From JAUWQU01 sp964605095 (GTDB lineage Bacteria > Planctomycetota > Phycisphaerae > SM23-33), in the NCBI GenBank assembly GCA_964605095.1, contig CAZSBS010000061.1, forward strand, positions 1 to 20,390: a DNA stretch of 20,390 nucleotides. Direction: 5' to 3'. This document shows, in pieces, positions 1-5,998 of the stretch. The notes under the pieces were generated by a model, which saw only the letters and a program-made list of their open reading frames with translations, made no database searches and was not told the DNA's origin. A program made the translations under genes and the position numbers. Each line of letters opens with the position of its first letter. Position 1 is the stretch's first letter.

Positions 1-1173
1 GAGGCCAGCACGGACGAGTATGACTCGGCCGCGCCGGGCACGGTCCGCAAGGGCGTGTCTTTCAAGAGCAGCCTTGTCGCGATCGATTACGCCACGCAGT
101 TTCGAGCGGCCCGCAGGACGCCGCTGCCGCAGATTCGCGGCCCGCAGACTGCGATGGTGGTCGGCCCTTCCGGCGAGGAGATATACACCGACCAGTACGG
201 GCGGGTGAAGGTGCAGTTCCACTGGGACCGCTACAGCAAGGCCGACGAGAACAGTTCGTGCTGGATTCGCGTCTCGCAGGACTGGGCGGGCAAGAAGTGG
301 GGCTCGATGTTCATCCCGCGGATCGGGCAGGAGGTGATCGTCGAGTTTCTCGAGGGCGACCCGGACCGGCCCATAATCACAGGCAGGGTGTACAACGACA
401 AGTCCAAGGTGCCCTACGACCTTCCGGGCAACATGACTCGGTCGACTATCAAGACCAACAGTTCCAAGGGCGGCAGCGGGTGGAACGAGTTGCGTTTCGA
501 GGACAAGAAGGACAGCGAGCAGATATTCATCCACGCCCAGAAGAACATGGACGAGCGGGTGAAGAACGACTCGAAGGAGTGGATCGGCAACGACCGCCAC
601 CTGATCGTCAAGAAGAAGCAGTACGAGAAGGTGGAGGAGGAGAAGCACCTGATCGTAACGCAGGATCACATCGAGAAGATCTCCGGGGACATGCATCTGC
701 ACGTTGTCGGCAACAACAACGAGAAGTCCGACCAAACCATCAGCCGCGAGGCGGGGATGGACATCCAGGAAAAGTGCGGGATGAACTACGCCATGGACGC
801 CGGGATGGCGATTCATCTCAAGGCGGGCATGACCTGCGTGATGGAGGCCGGGGTGAACCTGACGATCAAAGTCGGCAGCAACTACATCAACATCAACCCG
901 GGCGGCGTGTTCATTGTCGGCACGGTTGTGATGATCAACAGCGGCGGCTCGGCCGGCAGCGGTGGGGGCTCCTCGCCGGAGGCCCCCAAGGACCCGACCG
1001 AGGCGAAGGAAGCCGACGACGACAACGCCGGCAGCGTGGACGAGGTGCCGCCGAAGCCCCAGCCCCCGACGCCGGTTACCTACAGCGCCCAGGCGACGGT
1101 CATGCAGAAGGCCGCCGTGGACGGCACGCCGTTTGTCGAGCAATGTCCGTACGCCAACCAACCGGACGACTGA
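1..1173 (+). CDS. vgrG: VgrG (TssI) spike protein, C-terminal part, 5' end outside the window
   Basis: This is the trimeric T6SS puncturing spike that sits on the Hcp tube and carries effectors and a PAAR tip. The frame is open from base 1, so the true start lies upstream; a GTG at 55 is internal. 390 residues are visible. An OB-fold (gp5-like) region at about residues 46-150 carries the VgrG hallmarks GPQTAMVVGPSGEEIYTD, YGRVKVQFHWDR and SCWIRVSQ. A repetitive beta-helix needle follows at about 195-315, where AGM-type repeats recur. After it come a Gly/Ser linker, an acidic Pro-rich linker, and the common VgrG tail ATVMQKAAVDGTPFVEQC. The missing N-terminus should hold the gp27-like domain. 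Just past the stop, another frame continues as an acidic low-complexity peptide (see the entry at 1172-1258). The DUF4123 adaptor gene follows at once, the usual order for loading a cargo onto its cognate VgrG. The family call is secure. Confidence 0.96.
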   Translation, partial: EASTDEYDSAAPGTVRKGVSFKSSLVAIDYATQFRAARRTPLPQIRGPQTAMVVGPSGEEIYTDQYGRVKVQFHWDRYSKADENSSCWIRVSQDWAGKKWGSMFIPRIGQEVIVEFLEGDPDRPIITGRVYNDKSKVPYDLPGNMTRSTIKTNSSKGGSGWNELRFEDKKDSEQIFIHAQKNMDERVKNDSKEWIGNDRHLIVKKKQYEKVEEEKHLIVTQDHIEKISGDMHLHVVGNNNEKSDQTISREAGMDIQEKCGMNYAMDAGMAIHLKAGMTCVMEAGVNLTIKVGSNYININPGGVFIVGTVVMINSGGSAGSGGGSSPEAPKDPTEAKEADDDNAGSVDEVPPKPQPPTPVTYSAQATVMQKAAVDGTPFVEQCPYANQPDD

Positions 1174-1258
1174 GGATGGGGGCGACGACGACGACGAGGA
1201 AGACGACGGGGGTGACGAGTCCCAGGCGGAAGGCGGCGGCGGGCCGACCCAGTCGTAG
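1172..1258 (+). other. Out-of-frame acidic tail after vgrG stop (possible frameshifted VgrG C-terminus)
   Basis: Directly after the vgrG stop (TGA, 1171-1173) the +1 frame reads 28 residues ending at TAG 1256-1258. It begins EDGGDDDDEEDDGGDE and ends in a Gly-rich run. It has no start codon of its own in a sensible place and no Shine-Dalgarno. Its composition (Asp/Glu/Gly, GC-rich third positions) matches the acidic linker of VgrG, whose own last residues are PDD. It is either a tail lost by a one-base indel, a product of +1 recoding at TGA, or chance from a GAC-repeat tract. The tract GAC GAC GAC GAC is itself prone to slippage. Nothing else is seen in 1174-1283 apart from the ribosome binding site of the next gene. 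Confidence 0.4.
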
Positions 1259-1283
1259 GCCGGGATGATGAGGAGTTGCAGCG

Positions 1284-1853
1284 ATGGCAGATGCGGATAT
1301 CACGACAGCTTTGACCGAACGGCTCTTTCAGAGTCCGGACCTCCATGTCTTTGCGATTCTGGACGGGGCGAGCGTGAAGGGCCTGCGGATGGCGATGTGG
1401 GAGCATAATGTGGTGAGCTGGTGCCTCTTCGCCGGCGAGTTGGAGCCGGACATGGCCGAGGTGGCTCCCTATTTGATTCAACTGGAGAAGGGCGCCGGGT
1501 TTACCCAGTGGATCCTTCAGGAGGGCTGGGGCAACCACTGGGGCGTCTTCGTGGTTTCGAGGGAGAACATCCGGACGCTGCGCGGGCATTTCCGGTCGCT
1601 GGTGAAAGTGCGGGACGAAGAAGGCGCGCCGATGATCTTCCGGTTCTACGATCCCCGGGTGCTCCGCAAGTTCCTGGCGACCTGCGAGGCCGAGGAACTG
1701 TCGGAAGTCTTCGGGCCGACGGAAGGCTTCCTTCTGGAGGCGAAGGATCCCGCGGAATTGCTGTGGTTCCGCCTCGACGGCGGACAGTTGAAGGAACACA
1801 CGGTCGATCTGGCTAAGGCGGCGAAGGCCTCGGCGGGCTCGGCCAGGACGTGA
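1284..1853 (+). CDS. DUF4123 family T6SS adaptor/chaperone (Tap/Tec type)
   Basis: DUF4123 proteins bind a cargo effector in the cytosol and load it onto the C-terminus of the cognate VgrG. They are not part of the finished apparatus. At 189 residues this has the normal family length. It carries the family signatures: HVFAILDGA near the N-terminus, APYLIQLEKG, FTQWILQEGWGNHWGVFV in the middle, LRGHFRSLVKV, and the near-invariant FRFYDPRVLRKFL followed by a FGP motif. ATG 1284 has AGGAG at 1271-1275 with an 8-nt gap. It follows vgrG and is 4 nt ahead of the next small gene, so it is probably translated from the vgrG transcript. By position, its cargo should be encoded immediately downstream; the metallopeptidase at 2608-4332 is the obvious candidate. 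The family is certain from the motifs; the cargo is inferred. Confidence 0.93.
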   Translation: MADADITTALTERLFQSPDLHVFAILDGASVKGLRMAMWEHNVVSWCLFAGELEPDMAEVAPYLIQLEKGAGFTQWILQEGWGNHWGVFVVSRENIRTLRGHFRSLVKVRDEEGAPMIFRFYDPRVLRKFLATCEAEELSEVFGPTEGFLLEAKDPAELLWFRLDGGQLKEHTVDLAKAAKASAGSART

Positions 1854-1857
1854 GGCG

Positions 1858-2208
1858 ATGTTGATAATTCGCGCTCAACACCAGGCGGCGTTTGACCAGG
1901 CTGTCGCGCGAAGCCTGGAATGCAGCTTGCTGACGCACGCGACGCGGACATTCGGCCCGCGGGTGGCGGCGATGGGCGAGCCGGCGGCCCGGGCGCTGGT
2001 CCGCAAGGCGATTGCCCGGGCAAAGCGGCATGGGATCGTCCAGGAGTACGAGGTGTCCCGCTACCTGGACATGATGTTCCTGCTGGGCGAGGATTTCGAC
2101 GCGGATGTGGCGCTGCCGTGGGCCCGAGAGATTCTGGCTCGCGCGGGATGGACGGAGACGGAGAAAATGGACCGGCTCTGCGAGCACGTGGGGTGGCGGC
2201 GGGCCTAA
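1858..2208 (+). CDS. Small T6SS-associated protein, paralogue A (unknown function)
   Basis: 116 residues, no signal peptide and no membrane segment. I do not recognise a named domain. It begins MLIIR and carries a central block (RYLDMMFLLGEDFDADVALPW) that recurs, with changes, in the next gene. The shared skeleton is IIR, GEP, an R-x-x-I helix ending in a G-[IL]-V turn, Y-x-D-x-M, G-x-DFD-x-D and PWA-x-x-IL, so the two are tandem paralogues. Soluble proteins of this size commonly sit between DUF4123 adaptors and effectors in T6SS cargo modules, which suggests an accessory chaperone or a component of the loading complex. That role is inferred from position only. The start is ATG 1858, 4 nt after the previous stop, with GAGG directly upstream, so translation is probably coupled. 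Confidence 0.8.
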   Translation: MLIIRAQHQAAFDQAVARSLECSLLTHATRTFGPRVAAMGEPAARALVRKAIARAKRHGIVQEYEVSRYLDMMFLLGEDFDADVALPWAREILARAGWTETEKMDRLCEHVGWRRA

Positions 2209-2221
2209 TGGAGCACGAACC

Positions 2222-2605
2222 ATGGTGATCATACGAAACGAACAGATGGGCGAACTCGGCAAGGACGAGGCCGGGAAGTTCGAGGACAAAATGGTCACGC
2301 ACCTCAAGGAGTTCTTCCCGGACACGTGCGAGGAACTCGGCGAGCCGCAGGTGCGCGAGTCGATCTCTCACGGCGTGGACCGGGCCGAGTCATACGGCCT
2401 GGTGGACGAGCAGGACGTCTGCACGTACATTGACGTGATGTACGTCTTCGGGCCGGACTTCGACCGCGACCCGGAGTGTCCGTGGGCGTCGCGGATCCTC
2501 AATGACAAGTCAATCGACGACCCGGGCGACCGGGCCGATACGCTTCACGAAGAAGCCCTGGCGCAGGTAACGGCCCTGGAAGGCCAAGCCCACGAGGAGG
2601 GTTGA
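2222..2605 (+). CDS. Small T6SS-associated protein, paralogue B (unknown function)
   Basis: 127 residues, soluble and acidic. It starts MVIIRNEQMGEL and holds the same core as its upstream neighbour (YIDVMYVFGPDFDRD, then PWASRIL). It therefore belongs to the same unnamed family and probably arose by tandem duplication. The frame is open much further upstream, but ATG 2222 is chosen for two reasons: it gives an N-terminus that aligns with paralogue A, and it has GGAG at 2210-2213 with an 8-nt gap. Its acidic C-terminal extension (EGQAHEEG) is absent from paralogue A. Its last codons contain the Shine-Dalgarno for the effector gene. Divergence between the copies suggests they do different jobs, such as binding different cargo or forming a heterodimer. 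That is conjecture. Confidence 0.82.
   Translation: MVIIRNEQMGELGKDEAGKFEDKMVTHLKEFFPDTCEELGEPQVRESISHGVDRAESYGLVDEQDVCTYIDVMYVFGPDFDRDPECPWASRILNDKSIDDPGDRADTLHEEALAQVTALEGQAHEEG
2594..2600 (+). promoter_or_regulatory. Strong Shine-Dalgarno deciding the effector start at 2608
   Basis: GAGGAGG lies 7 nt before ATG 2608, inside the last codons of the preceding gene. An in-frame TTG at 2602 is only 1 nt from this motif and is too close to be used. ATG 2608 is therefore the start. Confidence 0.75.
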
Positions 2606-2607
2606 CC

Positions 2608-4332
2608 ATGGTATTCGGATGGTTCAAGAAAAAGCAGGAGCCAAAGCCGCAAGGCACGGCCGCGCCGAAGTGGGACATGTCCCAGACCCTCAAAGAGGCG
2701 CAGGAGAAGAACAAGAAGACCAACGCCAAGAAGCCGGTCAAGAAGCCCTGCGCCAAGTGCGAGGCCAAGAAGCAGGAGGTCAAGCTCGTCGAATTCGTCG
2801 AGATTGTCATGCGGGACAAGGAAGGTTCCGTAGTCAACCCTGGCAAGGAGGCGGCCAAGAAGTACACGAAGGTCTTCACGCGGACGGACAAGTGCGGCTC
2901 GACCTGGAAGCAGTACATCAACCTCGACAAGGACCTCGATGGCAAGACGGCCCTGGCGACCGACGCGACCAAGCGCCGGCCGGACTTCGGCCCGTACGTC
3001 GAGCTGCGCGCCCGCGTGGAATGGGTCACCGGCGACAAGACGCGCTCGCTGGCTGGCAAGACGGTGTACTTTGGCAGCCAGTTGACCAAGGGGAGGGAAC
3101 GCCGGCCGGCATCGTTGAACGCGGCCGAGGACTACGGTTTCGGCAGCGCCGGCGGGACCAAGGATAAGCACACCGCCGCCACAGGCGCCGATGGGTGGAC
3201 CTCGGTGGTCAAGTTCTACCTGTCCCAGTACGCCGGGGACGAGTTCAAGCTGACGGCCCAGGCCGACGCCAAGAACAAGGGCAAGCCCTCGGGCACGAAG
3301 CTCACGATCGGCAAGTACATCGTCTGGCGAAAGTTCTGGTATCAGACGACTCGCTTCACCGGCGCGGCCCTGCCGGATCCCAGCAAGTCGATCGCCTGCT
3401 ACAGGGAGGTCTGCGCCGATATGGTCGGCGGCACCCTGACCGACGTGACGTACACGAAGGGCCAGCTCGATGCCAAGGAGGCGGGCATCAGCGCCCACAC
3501 GCTCTATCCGGAGCACATGTGCATCGAGGGCAAGACCGCGACGACCAATCGCGTGATTATCGGGCGGCACAACGAGAAGGCCATCCGCAAGTTCCTAACC
3601 ACCAACGTCAAAGAGCCTATCAAGATGCACCTGATGTACTGCGACTGCCAGTGGGACCCGGAGAACTGGTCGAACGCGATCAGCAAGGTCGTGCCGCACG
3701 GCCTGGACACGACCACGACGACCTCCTCGGGCGCGTGCGTCAAGCCGGCGCTTCAGGGCGACCTGCTGTCGGGCGCCGAATGGTTCGCCCTGAGCGCCGC
3801 CGGCCTGCCGAACGGCCAGCACGGCGTCATGGACGACAGCTTCATCGTGATCCCCAAGAACCGCAGCGGGCAGTTCAACGAGATCGAGTTCAAGCTTCCG
3901 GCCAACGTCGTCAGCAAGTCCACGGGCGGGGGGATCCGGCTGGTGTTCAAGATCGCCAAGGCCGGGGTGTACCTCGGCGACAGCGACGGCTACCAGATCA
4001 CCATCGCGTCCGATCGCGATGACACCCGGGTGAACGCGACGATTGCCCACGAGATCGGGCACGCCTTCTGGCAGTCGCCGAAGTACGAGGAGAACGCCGC
4101 CCACCTGCCCAAGAGCTTCAACAACACCGAGAAGGGCAAGCTGAAGGTCTACGCGGACGCCGGCTATCACTGCTCCTACCAGGCCGTGGTCTGGGGGACG
4201 CTCTACCAGCAGGGCACCTGCGTTCTGGCCACGCGGTCAAACAAGAACAAGGGCAAGTACTGCACGCTGTGCAAACCGTTTGTGCGCCTCCAAGACATGA
4301 GCGAAGGCGGAATGAAAACGTCCTCGCGATAG
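2608..4332 (+). CDS. Zinc-metallopeptidase-like probable T6SS effector
   Basis: 574 residues with no signal peptide. The N-terminus is Lys-rich and charged, with a CxxC pair at C48/C51. The middle (about 125-250) looks like a beta-sandwich of the type found in T6SS peptidases (GADGWTSVVKFYLSQYAGDEF), followed by WRKFWYQTTRF. The catalytic signature is H481-E-I-G-H485 in ATIAHEIGHAFWQSP. H481 and H485 would bind zinc and E482 would act as general base. A conserved-looking tail follows: GYH521C522, C538, and C552xxC555, ending VRLQDMSEGG. This fits either a third zinc ligand or a second structural metal site. The position after VgrG, a DUF4123 adaptor and two accessory genes, and before a PAAR gene, argues for a secreted toxin. 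I know of T6SS effectors with HExxH motifs, but I cannot assign a named family or a target. A housekeeping protease is unlikely in this context. Confidence 0.82.
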   Translation: MVFGWFKKKQEPKPQGTAAPKWDMSQTLKEAQEKNKKTNAKKPVKKPCAKCEAKKQEVKLVEFVEIVMRDKEGSVVNPGKEAAKKYTKVFTRTDKCGSTWKQYINLDKDLDGKTALATDATKRRPDFGPYVELRARVEWVTGDKTRSLAGKTVYFGSQLTKGRERRPASLNAAEDYGFGSAGGTKDKHTAATGADGWTSVVKFYLSQYAGDEFKLTAQADAKNKGKPSGTKLTIGKYIVWRKFWYQTTRFTGAALPDPSKSIACYREVCADMVGGTLTDVTYTKGQLDAKEAGISAHTLYPEHMCIEGKTATTNRVIIGRHNEKAIRKFLTTNVKEPIKMHLMYCDCQWDPENWSNAISKVVPHGLDTTTTTSSGACVKPALQGDLLSGAEWFALSAAGLPNGQHGVMDDSFIVIPKNRSGQFNEIEFKLPANVVSKSTGGGIRLVFKIAKAGVYLGDSDGYQITIASDRDDTRVNATIAHEIGHAFWQSPKYEENAAHLPKSFNNTEKGKLKVYADAGYHCSYQAVVWGTLYQQGTCVLATRSNKNKGKYCTLCKPFVRLQDMSEGGMKTSSR

Positions 4333-4344
4333 GGTCGAGCAATT

Positions 4345-4367
4345 GCCCGGCCAGCCATTGGCCGGGC
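4345..4367 (+). terminator. Hairpin after the effector gene (terminator or attenuator-like, no T-run)
   Basis: A perfect 9-bp inverted repeat, GCCCGGCCA / TGGCCGGGC, with the 5-nt loop GCCAT, begins 12 nt after the effector stop and ends 14 nt before the next start. It is followed by TTGGG rather than a T-tract, so a classical intrinsic terminator is doubtful. It could protect the 3' end or lower expression of the downstream gene. Confidence 0.5.
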
Positions 4368-4381
4368 TTGGGAAATATGCC

Positions 4382-5425
4382 ATGAGCAATAGCGAACAAG
4401 TAGCTGCCTCGATCCTGAAACTCCGGACCGACCAGTTCTTCAGCCAGGACCTGGACCTTTCCAAGCAGGAGTTCGAACTCCTCAAGGCGGGTTTCCAAGG
4501 CGTGGCCGTCAACGCGCCGGAGTCGATCGACACGGGCAAACAGACCAAGCTCCCGCTGGTGGTGGGCATCAGCAAGACGACGCGCCGGCAGTGGGAGGTG
4601 TACGAGCCCAAGAACCTCTCGCTGGTGGCCTGGACGCCGGAGACGGCTAAGGTATTCCTGGCCGACGCCTCGCCGCCCCGCATCAAGCGCCCACCCGTGG
4701 AAATCGTCAGCCGAATGCCCCCCGAGCCGAGCGAAAAGCCCCCGTACGGGCAGACCGCGTCGATCCGGCGCATCGAGGATGTCCACGCGTCGCTCTCGCT
4801 GGCGTGGCAGCCTGGGCGCGTCCGGCTGGCGGTGATACACTACGACTGGCTGTCCAACGTCGTCGAGGTGTCGCTCACCGGCGAGCAGGAGCAGGCCGAG
4901 GGCTCACAGGTCGAAGTGCGGCCGGAGCCGCGCACCGATGCCCCCGAGGCCCAGGGCGGCTGGATGAGCAAAGCCTTCGGCCAGGCCAAGATCACGCTGC
5001 CGTGCTACGAGTCCACGCCCCTTTCGCCGAAGCTTACGGGCGATGGATTGGCCCTGGCGGTGGGCGCCAAGTTCGTGGCCTCCGACCGCCTGCCGGTGTA
5101 CGGCAAGTTCGCGGTCAAGGCACGGGAGTGGCACCTCCGCGAGCCGGGCACCGTCCACCTGGGCATGGGTGGCAAGAAGCTCCCGGTCGTGGCCGTCGTG
5201 CCGGTGACGCTGCTGGTGGTCGCGCTGGACCTGCCCATCCCGCGCCGATTTGACTGGGGCGTGCCCGTCTACAGCGAGGCGCCCGCCAAGACAGGCGATG
5301 TGCTGCACGGCAACTTCGCGATCGATGCCCTGGCCGGAGGCCAGATGCGCCTCGATGCCGGTACGTACCAGGCTTACGCGATTTGCGATACGTATATTCA
5401 GGGTCCGCAGTCATTCACGGTGTAG
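4382..5425 (+). CDS. Unknown protein downstream of the effector; candidate partner or immunity protein
   Basis: 347 residues. I do not recognise the family. There is no signal peptide and no clear membrane helix; the stretch LPVVAVVPVTLLVVALDLP at about 265-285 is hydrophobic but looks like buried beta strands. It is rich in strand-like segments (VRLAVIHYDWLSNVVEVSLTG, LALAVGAKFVASDRLPVYGKFAV). A proline-rich linker lies near residues 105-125 and a Glu/Gln-rich one around 170-195. ATG 4382 is preferred over TTG 4343, which begins inside the hairpin arm and would add 13 residues. It sits between the metallopeptidase and PAAR genes, so it could be an immunity protein, a structural partner, or a second cargo. 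A periplasm-acting toxin would normally need an exported immunity protein, so the missing signal peptide argues for a cytosolic chaperone or inhibitor. No function is asserted. Confidence 0.78.
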   Translation: MSNSEQVAASILKLRTDQFFSQDLDLSKQEFELLKAGFQGVAVNAPESIDTGKQTKLPLVVGISKTTRRQWEVYEPKNLSLVAWTPETAKVFLADASPPRIKRPPVEIVSRMPPEPSEKPPYGQTASIRRIEDVHASLSLAWQPGRVRLAVIHYDWLSNVVEVSLTGEQEQAEGSQVEVRPEPRTDAPEAQGGWMSKAFGQAKITLPCYESTPLSPKLTGDGLALAVGAKFVASDRLPVYGKFAVKAREWHLREPGTVHLGMGGKKLPVVAVVPVTLLVVALDLPIPRRFDWGVPVYSEAPAKTGDVLHGNFAIDALAGGQMRLDAGTYQAYAICDTYIQGPQSFTV

Positions 5426-5458
5426 CAGCCAGGTAAGATAATCCAAGGCGCCGAGCCA

Positions 5459-5478
5459 GCCGGGGTGATCACCCCGGC
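5459..5478 (+). terminator. Perfect 20-bp palindrome after the 4382 gene (terminator-like or operator)
   Basis: GCCGGGGTGA / TCACCCCGGC reads as 10+10 with no gap, or folds as an 8-bp stem with a GATC loop. It starts 34 nt after the stop. The arms extend imperfectly on both sides (CCGAG..., ...CGGCGC). The following bases are A/T-rich (ATAAAGG, TTAAAAAG) but lack a T-run directly after the stem. This symmetry also suits a dimeric repressor site ahead of the PAAR gene. The rest of 5426-5529 is an AT-rich leader with no gene. Confidence 0.5.
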
Positions 5479-5529
5479 CGGCGCATAAAGGTCCTTAAAA
5501 AGTTTGGAATAACAATAGAGGGCAAGACC

Positions 5530-5829
5530 ATGCCTCCCGCGGCAAGAGTTAGCGACATGCACACCTGCCCGATGGTGACGCCGGGCACGCCACCGGTTCC
5601 CCACGTCGGCGGACCCGTTCTGCCACCGGGATGCCCGACAGTCCTCATCGGCTTCATGCCCGCCGCGCGCATCGGTGACATGTGTACCTGCGTTGGCCCG
5701 CCGGACGCGATTGTCAAGGGTTCAGCCACGGTGATGATCGGCAACATGCCGGCCGCCCGAATCGGCGACAACACCGCCCACGGCGGGGTTATCACGGTGG
5801 GTTGTCCAACGGTGATGATCGGCGGCTGA
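5530..5829 (+). CDS. PAAR-domain T6SS spike tip protein
   Basis: PAAR proteins form the cone-shaped metal-bound tip that caps the VgrG trimer and can recruit effectors. This one is 99 residues, the size of a bare PAAR with no toxin extension. It contains repeated Pro-Ala-Ala-Arg motifs: PPAARVSDMHTCP at the N-terminus, MPAARIGDMCTC in the middle and MPAARIGDNTAHGG near the end. It also has GCPTVLIGF and GCPTVMIGG strands. The candidate metal ligands (His and Cys in DMHTC, DMCTC and TAHGG) are all present. ATG 5530 has GAGGG at 5518-5522 with a 7-nt gap. With no fused toxin, it probably serves as a tip for separately encoded cargo such as the metallopeptidase upstream. Confidence 0.95.
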   Translation: MPPAARVSDMHTCPMVTPGTPPVPHVGGPVLPPGCPTVLIGFMPAARIGDMCTCVGPPDAIVKGSATVMIGNMPAARIGDNTAHGGVITVGCPTVMIGG

Positions 5830-5860
5830 CCAGGCCGCGAAAAGCAGGCCGTGAAAAGCT

Positions 5861-5889
5861 TTGACAGCAGGGCCGGGCCAGCTTAACTT
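5861..5889 (+). promoter_or_regulatory. Candidate sigma-70-type promoter in the 5830-5998 leader
   Basis: A perfect TTGACA (5861-5866) is followed after exactly 17 bases by TAACTT (5884-5889), a weak -10 box with 3 of 6 consensus bases. It lies ahead of a long 5' leader. Further along, the leader contains a 6-bp GC stem, GGCGGC / GCCGCC, at 5911-5929 with a 7-nt loop. It would start transcription of the 5999 gene, the TssJ-like gene and the kinase-like gene separately from the spike module. The remainder of 5830-5998 shows no gene. Confidence 0.4.
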
Positions 5890-5984
5890 GGCGGGGTAGT
5901 GGAAGCATAGGGCGGCTCTCTGGGCCGCCTCGCTCGATGGTGTATTTTGCAGGCCCATGGGTCCAGTGGATCGCGTTGATTGTA

Positions 5985-5993
5985 AAGGTGGTG
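5985..5993 (+). promoter_or_regulatory. Shine-Dalgarno deciding the start at 5999
   Basis: AAGGTGGTG lies 5 nt ahead of ATG 5999. The same AAGGTGG element precedes tssK. The alternative in-frame ATG at 5957 has no comparable motif. Confidence 0.65.
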
Positions 5994-5998
5994 CGTGC

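Noticed and set aside
1165..1176. Programmed RF2-type +1 frameshift at the vgrG TGA
   Set aside because: The UGA stop fits, but the preceding GAC codon would re-pair poorly with ACT, and no CTT-TGA-C slippery context or strong upstream Shine-Dalgarno at the right spacing is seen. An indel or chance is simpler, so it is kept only as a possibility in the findings.
258..1268. Alternative + strand frame overlapping vgrG
   Set aside because: It is Arg/Gln/Gly-rich nonsense composition, while the overlapping vgrG frame carries clear family motifs. Its end after the vgrG stop has no start signal of its own.
2105..2221. Upstream in-frame start for the 2222 gene
   Set aside because: It would overlap paralogue A by about 100 bases and add Arg/Trp-rich residues. 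ATG 2222 aligns with the paralogue N-terminus and has GGAG.
5957..5998. Earlier ATG 5957 for the pseudokinase-like gene
   Set aside because: It has no Shine-Dalgarno. ATG 5999 has AAGGTGGTG at 5 nt, the same motif used by tssK.
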